Shown in pieces: positions 20,906 through 29,990 of a stretch of DNA of 29,990 nucleotides. The translations under genes and the position numbers were made by a program. Below the pieces are notes generated by a model. It had not been told where the DNA came from, searched no databases, and saw only the letters and a program-made list of their open reading frames with translations. The DNA comes from Oppiella nova. Lineage: Eukaryota; Arthropoda; Arachnida; Sarcoptiformes; Oppiidae. The DNA lies in NCBI GenBank assembly GCA_905397405.1, contig CAJPVJ010000262.1:1-29990 (forward strand), written 5' to 3'. Every line of letters begins with the position of its first letter. Within the stretch, counting starts at the first letter, position 1.

Positions 20906-21158
20906 CTTACCATAAGAAATGAATTTAAATTTCATCTCTATTTTCAAGGATATGTTCAATAACTACACAATAAATGTCCGACAAATATATATTGATTTCA
21001 TTAGCAATAAATCATTTTTCATTTCTGATATATTCATAGACAGACACATAGTCTATGAAAACTTATGGCAAATATGCGCTGCGTTTTGAATAATTCAAAA
21101 TTCAATTCATAACGAAAACCCAATTATTTTTCATTTTTCAAAAAACATACACTAACTA

Positions 21159-21536
21159 ATATGCATAACATTTAGCTAGGCATATTTCTCGTTTTATGCT
21201 AGCCATACATTTAAACAAAATATTTACTCACAAAACTGTTTATAAATGTTAAGTAAACTTTGAAAAAACTTTTTTAAAAATCCATTTCTACTCTCCCCTT
21301 GTAATGCAAAATAGATTTATTGGTTTGAATGCAAAATTCACTTCTGGTGCCCCTGTAATCAAAACCTATCGCGTAATCAATCAAATGTATTAATTGTGGC
21401 GTTTAATGAATTGCCACTAAAATCATCGTAAGATTTCATTTCTCAATACACTACAAACATTTCATATTCTTGTTATACAATTCGCATGTCATTCCCATTT
21501 GGGCTAAGAATTTGTGAGAAGCAATAAAACATCCGA

Positions 21537-21571
<35 letters not shown>

Positions 21572-21669
21572 GTGGTGTAAATGTTTATTAATTACAGAAA
21601 AAACTTAAAACATTTTGTTTAGTATTTTTGACATTTATTTATAAGAATCGCTATTTTAGACCAGAAATA
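21159..21669. repeat. Source copy of inverted permuted duplication (A - CT tract - B)
   Basis: Segment A (21159-21539), a CT tract (21540-21567) and segment B (21568-21669) lie in this order. Reverse complements of both are at 22105-22588 but in permuted order. I count three mismatches in A and none in B. Confidence 0.94.
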
Positions 21670-22061
21670 CACGCCTCGAGAGTCTGTGTTTGCCTTAAGT
21701 TTTATATTTAGAAACGAAATGAAATTCATTCGTCTATTTGGGACCGAATTTTCTGAACGTTTAAAAGTCTTAAAACATTTATAATTAACTATTTATTGAT
21801 ATTTATACACATTTTCCCTGTAATTCAAGCGCTCAATACGTTTGCGAAATGATAGTTATAGAGTTGGACCTGAAATATATGTGTTGGTGAGCGCCTGTAG
21901 TCCTCGATCTGAACGTGTAATGTATGTATAGCCTTATGTTTCCAGGAATTTATCAGTTTGTATATCAAGTTTTGGGAATTACTGCTCAAGAATTGCTTTT
22001 TGAGAAAATAATTTTCAATTTAAATAATTGGGTTTCAGAACCAAAAATGTTTGACTTTATG

Positions 22062-22064
<3 letters not shown>
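21670..22064. other. Unique spacer between the inverted copies
   Basis: About 395 bp of AT-rich sequence with no counterpart elsewhere in the window. The open frame starting at 21924 continues through the GA tract into the duplicated arm and is not a gene. Confidence 0.5.
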
Positions 22065-22107
<43 letters not shown>

Positions 22108-22613
22108 TCGGATGTTTTATTGCTGCTCACAAATTCTTAGCCCAAATGGGAATGACATGCGAATTGTATAACAAGAATATGAAATGTTTGTATTGTATTG
22201 AGAAATGAAATCTTGCGATGATTTTAGTGGCAATTCATTAAACGCCACAATTAATACATTTGATTGATTACGCGATAGGTTTTGATTACAGGGGCACCAG
22301 AAGTGAATTTTGCATTCAAACCAATAAATCTATTTTGCATTACAAGGGGAGAGTAGAAATGGATTTTTAAAAAAGTTTTTTCAAAGTTTACTTAACATTT
22401 ATAAACAGTTTTGTGAGTAAATATTTTGTTTAAATGTATGGCTAGCATAAAACGAGAAATATGCCTAGCTAAATGTTATGCATATATATTTCTGGTCTAA
22501 AATAGCGATTCTTATAAATAAATGTCAAAAATACTAAACAAAATGTTTTAAGTTTTTTCTGTAATTAATAAACATTTACACCACAGACGAGAGAGAGAGA
22601 GAGAGAGAGAGAG
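22065..22613. repeat. Inverted, permuted copy (GA - rcA - rcB - GA)
   Basis: A GA tract (22065-22104), the reverse complement of A (to about 22487), the reverse complement of B (to 22588), then a second GA tract (22589-22613). A simple inverted repeat would give rcB-GA-rcA. The rcA/rcB joint reads GCATATATATTTCTGG and shares ATA with both source ends. Confidence 0.94.
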
Positions 22614-23083
22614 TCGAGTATCGATTGAGAAAACATTGATTTTCTCTCGCATTTCATGGCATAAAAAATTGAATTAAAAATAAAATTTATATTTTTATTC
22701 GCCTTTAAAATAATTAAATTTCTGAGAGAAAAGCACTTTATTTTTTGTCGAAAGCTCTCAATCCATTTCTCAGTGATGCCGGTGCCCAATATGATTTCAT
22801 TAATCACTTTTCAGTTATATATCCCGAAAAAACAAGTAAATGTTTCTCTCTATCAGCAAATAAATGAACGACTCGTTTGTCAGGAGTTTTCCTTTTCAAT
22901 GAAAACATAAAATTGTGAAAAATCTTTATTTTTATATTTTTCGATTGCACTGAAAATTTTTATATGTATTTATTGAAGACTTAAAATATAAAAATATATA
23001 TTTAAAATTTTCTGATGAAAATATATTAGGTTTCATCAAAATATTTAGCGTATAAAATGAATGTCTTTTAAGACTTTGAGATT

Positions 23084-23088
<5 letters not shown>

Positions 23089-23116
<28 letters not shown>
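23089..23116. repeat. (GA)n microsatellite
   Basis: Run of 28 bp. Confidence 0.95.
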
Positions 23117-23118
<2 letters not shown>

Positions 23119-24156
23119 CCTAAATCCAAAGATAAGAAAATGAGATAAAAAACTAATTTAGATTAGAGATCGACAGAAGAGTTTAGAAATAAATAAATTA
23201 CAATTATATGCACTTATAATCAACAGCAAAAAACATACATATAATAAATTAAATGCATTTCAATAATAAAGTGAAATATAATTTCCATAAAACCCACGGA
23301 ATTGGCGATAAAAACAAAAATAGCAAAAAAATTATATGAATTTTAATAAAACTTCATTTCATAGGAATGAATGACTTTTGAAATTAAAAATTGATTTTTA
23401 TTTTATATTATAATCTCTTTTCTGAATTATACAGTAAATTAATTTCGCGTTGAAATCAATGAGAAATTACAAAATTAAAATACAAAAAACATACATTTCC
23501 ATAATATATTCAAATTCAAAATCAAAACCACATATAAGTAAAAAAGTAAAACTTTTTAATTATATTTTAAAGCTCGCAAAACTCCTATAAATCACATTAA
23601 TATCGCTATTAATTAGAGATGTAATTAGCGAGAAATTAAAGGAAACTTATAATTAAATTATTTATATTAAAAAAGTCATTAAACAAATAATGATTACCCC
23701 AAAAAATACTTCAAATAATACTATAATATTATAATATGCTCACAAAAAGTGCAATTCATATAAGAATTATAAAAATAATTTAGTATACAATGCAATGCAA
23801 TATAATATAGCATTCAATACATAAAAGTAAAACAAAATTCATATGAATTATGCAAAGAAGGAGTGAATTAACTGAAAGGCTATAATGAAATACAGAGTGA
23901 AATATACGCGTAAAAGGAGTAATCAATAAAATAATTTATGACTTTATTTTTTTAAGAGCCAAATATATAATACCATTACATAGTGTAGTAGATATACAGC
24001 ACAGACTATAATGGGATTCGCAATTAAAATATTAATACAATTTGAGAGTTCATTGATATCCTCTCGACATCTAATTAATGAACAAAACAAGAGTCGACTT
24101 ATTATTGTGTATGAAATGTAATGACAAACTCGTGAGCGAGAGAGCAAAAAGAGTAG

Positions 24157-24182
24157 GAGAGAGAGAGAGAGAGAGAGAGAGA
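24157..24182. repeat. (GA)n microsatellite
   Basis: Run of 26 bp. Confidence 0.95.
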
Positions 24183-24335
24183 CTGGAGTTGGAAATGTCA
24201 AACCATTTGGACGGTTCAGACAATTATACTTAAAACTCAAAAACAAATATTAAATACAATTATATAATGAAACATATTATAAATGAAATGAATATAAAAA
24301 GCAGTGAAAAATAAAATATTAGTTTTTTCAACTCA

Positions 24336-24336
<1 letters not shown>

Positions 24337-24364
<28 letters not shown>
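24337..24364. repeat. (GA)n microsatellite
   Basis: Run of 28 bp. Confidence 0.95.
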
Positions 24365-24367
<3 letters not shown>

Positions 24368-24946
24368 ATCGATTTTGTCTCATAAAACATTTAAAAATAA
24401 AAATCATATAAAACCATAAATAAAAGATTATTAAAATGCTTTTCGTTTTCATTTGTATACATAAAAAATAGTATACGAAAAAAATATTTCATAAATTATA
24501 CCGACAGTGAATAAGTATAAAATATAATTACATAATAAAATAAAAGTCAATCAAATGAAATAGCATTGAATTAATTATACATATATTTACGAAAAATGCT
24601 GCAAAATATGTTAAAAATTTTTCATTAAAAATCTGATATAAAATTCTTGACTATTTTTTTCTAGGAATAAATTATGAATACATATATACTTTTTCACCGA
24701 AACTCATACATAAAACAATAGTTTAGTGCAAATATTTGTTGAAAAATATTTGGTAATTAACTGCAAATGTGAGTTACCGGGTGTACGGAAAACGTGAGAA
24801 TGGAGTGGGCGGTCCCCCAGCAATGGTAGGGTAACCCCCTATCTATTTGCGGCTCATAAATCACCAAATTGTCTGAATTTATGAAACCATTTTGATTATC
24901 CAGTCAATTCAAACGGGAATAAACCGCCTAAACGTATGGCCAGTAA

Positions 24947-24949
<3 letters not shown>

Positions 24950-24997
<48 letters not shown>
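24950..24997. repeat. (GA)n microsatellite, 48 bp
   Basis: Perfect run; the last purine tract before 5 kb without one, leading into the ABCG gene. Confidence 0.96.
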
Positions 24998-24999
<2 letters not shown>

Positions 25000-27966
25000 C
25001 AATTAACGCCAAACAGTATTGTAGTCAAGGATTTGTAATTTTTGCTGAGAATTTGCGCTTAATTTTCCAAATATAGTAATTATATTGTTTTTGGCTCTCA
25101 TTTAGGGGACTGGTAGGTAATGATTAAAAAAGCCAAAGGCTTGCATAGGGGACCGACATATACCTCCACAGGGTTGTGGGCCACCACCGGCTCCCGGACT
25201 CCATGTCTACTGACTTTTAAACAAGTTTTAAGACTTTATGAGTGAGACTAATGTCTTTTTTGAGGGCCAAAACATATGTATGGACTGCCATTTCGCTGCC
25301 AAACCATATGGTCAGTGATTAAACACATTAATGCCCATTGAATACAAGTAAACAGTATTCACTAAACAGATTGTGTGTACACTAAACGGGAAGTCAATTA
25401 ACTTTTGGCAAAAAATACTTAATATTTTTGTTAAAATATGCGAGAAATTCATGTAAAAAAGTACACTATAATCGTTGTACACATTATATATATGTTTTTA
25501 TGTATAGATTTGAATAGTAATTTAGTTTAATATAAAAAAAAGTTTGTAAACTTAAAACCCATGAGAAAATCCTTCGTAATACCGAAAAATCATAATAACT
25601 TTATTTCGTACGCGTATTAAAATGGCAATAAATAAGTGGTTAAAACTAATTATAAACTTTTAAAAGCACATTTATTTCATGAAACATAAATCACATGTTA
25701 TAATATGTATATAATTATAAAATAACAACTTGTTTTACAAAACAAATATATTATAAAAATAATTTTAAAATATAAAAAACATTAAATTCATAGCAAAAGT
25801 GTGGTTAACATAGAGAGAGTCGTATGGATAACGAGCCAACACTACCACTGCTGACATCCATCCCTTTCCACGGGAAAGACATGTTCACAGATATATGACA
25901 GACACAGACAATGCATATCCTATGGGGACACACAAAGACCTGGACACAAAAAAGCCCCTAAAAAGCTATTGTCTCTGCAGTGATAGGACACTAAAAAGAC
26001 GGCTAAAAATGACAATAAAAATGAGATATGAATAGAAAAATGATTATTAAATAAAAGACATATATTTTCATCGATATATACCTCACACGAGTAGATACCA
26101 TACTATCATAAATCACTGAATCGTTAGTCGATTAGACAAACGGATTGATTGATTGGCGAAAAGATTAATTAAAATGTGAGACAAAAGACACAAAACTATT
26201 AATAAAAGTATTCATAAAATACTTATTCATCGCATCCTATGGTGTAGTGATTGATACGGATATCGAGGTATTGAATGCAAAACTAATGTATCATTAATTA
26301 GTTGTCGACTTAAAGGACAGTATATTTGTAATGAAAGTCTAATTAATATATGAAATAAATAATAAACATATCATTAATTAACTGAACAGTTGTTTTGTGC
26401 GGTAATGAGTGGCAAAACATTAATTATAAACACATTTGCATTGAATATAATGTCTAAACAAATGTCAAAAACTTTTCACTGTTTTGTTGTTTGAATGACA
26501 TTTGAAATGATGTTTTGAATGAGTTTTTGGGAAATAATACAAATGTTTTGTTTCGTAAAAATCATATGACTTTTGGGTATAATTAACACAAATTATAATA
26601 CAATGAAAACAAATAAAAAAGTTTTTTAACATTATATTAACTTTTTGCTAGCTACATTAATTAATACGATAGGCACTTACCATTGAGTTTATATGGGCGT
26701 AAAATTCACATGGCTTAGTTTTTTAATCACCGATTATTAGCCCGGATAACTTACCGGGGCAATTATTTGTGGGTCACATTTTTTATGTGGATTTTATTTT
26801 TTATTTTTAAAACTTTTTTGGCATTTAATTGACACGTGTTTTGAACTGACAATTGATTTCGTGAACTGATTGTCAACTAAACGTCAGTACGTAAGTTACG
26901 TGCGAAACAAATGCTGACTTCATTTGTTATCTGAAACACAGCCCCAAACCCAATATGAGCGACAGGCATATAATACAGACAAATAATACATACGATAAAC
27001 ATACCAATCATTGCAGTTGGGGGACACGTAGACGTGGGTTATTGGTGACGTTATTTGTGGATGAGTGGCTAATGGTTATAGTTTTGGCGCTGTTTAGTAG
27101 TTTTCAAAACTTTTTTTATTGTAGTTAGTGTTGAATTTGTTATAAATTTATTGATTTTTATAGTTAATTGATTGTACATTTTGTTTAAAACTTTTTATCT
27201 TTATAATAAATTATAGTTTTACAGATTGGAGCCTTAGTTACATATAACACACAAATTACTTGTTCATAATTGTATAGCCCTGAACCAGACTCCCAAAAGC
27301 TTAGCGTTATGGAGTTTTTTCAAGTTTAGACTTATTTTTAACTAAAATTTATACTATAGAATATTCGACATATTACAAATAACGTTATTATTTATTCATT
27401 TATATATTTAAAAAACAAAATGAATATTTTTATAATACAAAAATTAGTATTAGTATTAGTTGTTGTTTTCAATACTCATGTTTTTAAGTTAACGTATAAT
27501 ATGTTCACCTATTTCTGTAAAAACTCTGATTATTTTAAACTGAACATAGCTTTCACAAAAATGTGTAATGGCCATTAATAAGGGTCAGCATTCATTATAA
27601 AGGTATTTTGATTAAAGGGGCACTTAATTAATGAGTTATATTTGTGGATTATGAATTGGGGATTTTACTGATCAGTATTTTTTCATAATTTTAACGCTAG
27701 AAAGTTCGGACTCTACCCTGAACATTTACACTATTAGCACTCTAACATGGTTAATTAAACAAGTTTAGATTTTAAATCTATAATTTTAAAAGCTTTAGAT
27801 TCTTGATTTGCATACACATTGAGCGCATAAACAATAATTAATTTATAAATTATGTCTAAATAATAATCATTGAAATAATGGGATAAAAATGAATCAAAAT
27901 TGCGATTCTTATGCTAAGAATTATTACTTATTAAAACTTATTAATAAAATATTAAGATTTTATAAA
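24998..27966. other. Gene-poor stretch downstream of the ABCG gene with GC-richer islands
   Basis: No GA microsatellite and no recognisable coding exon. GC-richer patches occur at about 25110-25220, 25800-26000 and 26930-27070. Two strong minus-strand donor motifs (GTAAGT at 26754-26749 and 26680-26675) suggest an unseen transcript. No canonical AATAAA was seen on the minus strand in the first 120 bases past the ABCG stop. Confidence 0.45.
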
Positions 27967-29990
27967 TCACTTTCGTTTGGTTTTGATGACTAAACCGATA
28001 TAAGTCATGAATAGGAAGACCGCAGTCATGACTAACATAATGACCGGATTGTAGAATAGGGCTGACTCTGTGAACCCGTTATCCTCGATAACCGCCAGTC
28101 CATTGGCATAACACTGACCACTGGACTCGCTGTTGTTTAGGCACGGGATGTAATCGATGTCTTTCCACTGGTTCACCACCAGTGACTCGTATCCGTAGTG
28201 TATGAACGATAGGTACTGGATCCACGACAACNGATGTAATCGATGTCTTTCCACTGGTTCACCACCAGTGACTCGTATCCGTAGTGTATGAACGATAGGT
28301 ACTGGATCCACGACAACCACCCGGGCATATTACTGTTAATACAAATTGGTATATCATAGATAGGAATACCGTATGATATAATATAACTGCAATTCTACAG
28401 TAGATTGATATGTGAAAAGGGATCTAAAATACCCGGAATTCAAGAATAGGCCACCAAATAGCATCATTGGCATAACCATAGGCGTGAACATAGCCAACGC
28501 CCCCATCATGGTCTTGTTAATCGCCGAAATAAAATAACCTATCACATTTGACAATTACTAATTAGGTTTATATGGGAATGCAAAGCTAAAAAGTTTTAAA
28601 CTATAAACAGTAAAGGTTATTGTTATTAAAGTAGTACTGTATGTGTAATTGTGCAAATAAATTTATATAAATTAAACTTAGTGAACAGGGTTAAGTACCG
28701 AAGGTACACGTGCAAAGTGTCAGTACGACCATAATAGCCATACACGTAAAGAATACAGGGAGTTCGGGGTTAAAGCCAACCATGTAATAGATAACAGCAA
28801 TGAATATAATCCCGGTGAGAGTAATCACTGGTAACTGTTTTATAAAAATAATCAATTAAACAATTTGGATTATCAAGCTCTTTTCATTTTAGTAGCTAGT
28901 TTGATTATTAAATTCAGTGATTGCCTGGATTTAATAGATTATATTTAAAATGAATACCTGGATGAAAGTGGTGGACACGAAATAGGGAAATACACCATAC
29001 AAACGATTTTTGTACTCTCGCAGGAATATGGGCCCCTCCAAACAGAATATCTGTCCCATTGGGTGAGTTTAATTTATAAATTAATTTTTTTACACATCAT
29101 AGTATTTTCATACCTGAATACAAAACAATGTATTCATGAACATGGTGTTTTGAATAACGAGAAATAGGGCGGCGTTTATATTTTCCACATCAGATGAGTT
29201 GGGAGATTGTTTGTAATAAATAGCGCCCAGGAATAGAGCTAATACCTGTGCTCAGGTACAGTTAGTTAGTCATAGATGAATCAGGGTATTTTGTAAATTC
29301 AGTGAGAATATGATTATACCAATGAGCGCATGAATCGGACTTTTAGTAACAATGGATTGCGGATTAGTATTAGGTATGCCCTCCAGAATAGGGTAAACAT
29401 TTGTCGCCAAACGCCGGCCCTATGACCCCTGTCCACAATATCTTCATTTCCATCGGTCTGCTCGTCAAAAGTATCCTCAGACTTATTTTCAGTCGCTTTT
29501 GTGGTCATTATAGGCGAGTGGGAAAAGTCGAGATAATTGTCGCATATTTTCTAACATTTGGTATACATTTATAGATGATTTGTTTGAATAGTTTTTATTG
29601 TATGAAAATAATATTACATTCACTTTATCCTTGCATTCCTTGCGATTGGCAGCCCTTATGGCTGTATGAAGTAAATAAGCATGGTTAATAAATTGAACAA
29701 AAATATACCAGCATTAATATTTTTAAAAAGGTGTGTAAGTGTTTGAATACAAACCCAATTGATTCATGTAATAATCGGCGGGATTGTAGTTTTTGGGACA
29801 ATTCTTGTGATATGAATATTAAATGCAATTATATTTTAATCAAAAAGTCATTCAAGTCTTACGTATCCGAGAGATGAGAAGAACTCCTTGGCTTCGCCTC
29901 AATATATCAATGGATTAGAAATAATTTGAATATTGAATACAAGTTTGAATACAAGTTAATTACATACGAGTTGTGCCCATAAAAGCTACC
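27967..29990 (-). CDS. White-like ABCG half-transporter, last ten exons
   Basis: Exons: 29990-29968 (partial), 29897-29863, 29803-29755, 29661-29624, 29550-29320, 29245-29114, 29050-28958, 28834-28699, 28538-28433, 28332-27967. All introns are GT-AG and all phases agree. Once the 86-bp assembly insert in the last exon is ignored, the frame closes at TGA 27969-27967, giving about 373 residues. The product is a membrane ABC half-transporter; in the white family such proteins dimerise to move small lipophilic or pigment-precursor molecules. Visible in order: VAFMG and EAKEFF, then NCPKNYNPADYY (the end of the ATPase domain, as in White), KICDNY, an acidic linker (SEDTFDEQTDGNEDIVD), WRQMFTLFWRAY, then six membrane segments including ENINAALFLV, FLREYKNRLYG, FGYFISAINK, LFGGLFLNSG and YESLVVNQW. 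The C-terminus is KTKRK. Walker motifs lie beyond the right edge. Substrate unknown. Confidence 0.95.
28147..28317. repeat. 85-bp direct duplication around a single N: assembly artefact
   Basis: Bases 28147-28231 and 28233-28317 appear identical and are separated by one N at 28232. The extra 86 bp break the frame of the last ABCG exon; removing one copy and the N restores an uninterrupted white-type sequence (SWIQYLSFIHYGYES, then NQW). This looks like two overlapping contig ends joined without merging. Confidence 0.93.

Larger units (their letters stand above)
18050..21158. other. Gene-poor stretch rich in GA tracts
   Basis: No coding exon was recognised; the open frames are short, lack domains or are built on GA repeats. 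The purine tracts are listed separately. Confidence 0.5.
22614..24949. other. Gene-poor, very AT-rich stretch
   Basis: No exon was recognised. GA tracts at 23089-23116, 24157-24182 and 24337-24364. The minus-strand open frames at 22565-22807 and 23944-24246 are Leu/Ser repeat artefacts. Confidence 0.5.

Noticed and set aside
21159-22613. Transposon with terminal inverted repeats
   Set aside because: The arms are long and internally permuted, with no transposase in the spacer and no target-site duplication; a template switch or artefact explains it better.
2786-24997. CRISPR array, because of the recurring GA units
   Set aside because: The tracts are simple dinucleotide repeats at irregular spacing in a eukaryotic genome, with no conserved repeat/spacer length.
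27967-28320. Minus-strand protein beginning inside the first duplicate, with an unknown residue
   Set aside because: The N-terminal part is the out-of-frame copy of the 85-bp duplication; only the part after the N is the true ABCG frame.
28354-28554. Separate small membrane protein starting at Met near 28554
   Set aside because: The real exon begins at the acceptor ending at 28539 and ends at the donor at 28432. The extra residues on both sides are intron translation.
29314-29508. Protein start at Met 29508
   Set aside because: The frame is open upstream to an acceptor at 29551, giving KICDNY as in White proteins, so this Met is internal.

Overview
This window looks like nuclear DNA of an AT-rich arthropod, most likely a mite or other small chelicerate. 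The reasons are split genes with short GT-AG introns (59-160 bp in the transporter gene), a white-type ABCG transporter, a secreted C-type lectin gene, and very abundant (GA)n/(CT)n microsatellites. There is no bacterial gene layout, and no rRNA, tRNA, CRISPR array or transposase that I could recognise. The taxon is an inference from gene type and composition.

Layout. (1) 1-2152, minus strand: the 5' part of a protein-kinase gene. Exon 1 (2152-1132) encodes a long acidic N-terminus with degenerate DGQVV/ERDV repeats and the start of the kinase N-lobe. A 1009-bp AT-rich intron (1131-123) follows, and exon 2 (122-1) carries the kinase helix-C to beta-5 region before running off the left edge. 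(2) 2153-15406: about 13 kb without a convincing gene, containing some 19 GA/CT tracts and two local inverted-repeat rearrangements (5470-6292 and 7038-8256). (3) 15407-16342, plus strand: an intronless gene for a secreted protein with a signal peptide, a C-type lectin domain, a coiled coil and a C-terminal domain whose motif resembles phage tail-collar domains. (4) 16343-27966: about 11.6 kb of further gene-poor DNA with some 16 GA/CT tracts and a striking inverted, circularly permuted duplication (21159-22613). (5) 27967-29990, minus strand: the last ten exons of a white-like ABCG half-transporter. They cover the end of the ATPase domain, the linker and all six membrane segments. The last exon contains an assembly defect: an 85-bp direct duplication around a single N.

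The three genes show no sign of functional linkage. They are ordinary neighbours in a eukaryotic genome with independent promoters. The most unusual features are the lectin/collar-like architecture and the rearrangements whose breakpoints fall in GA tracts. These may be real template-switch events at triplex-prone polypurine DNA, or chimeras made during whole-genome amplification or assembly. The N-flanked duplication in the ABCG gene shows that this assembly has at least one local error, so a technical cause must be excluded first.
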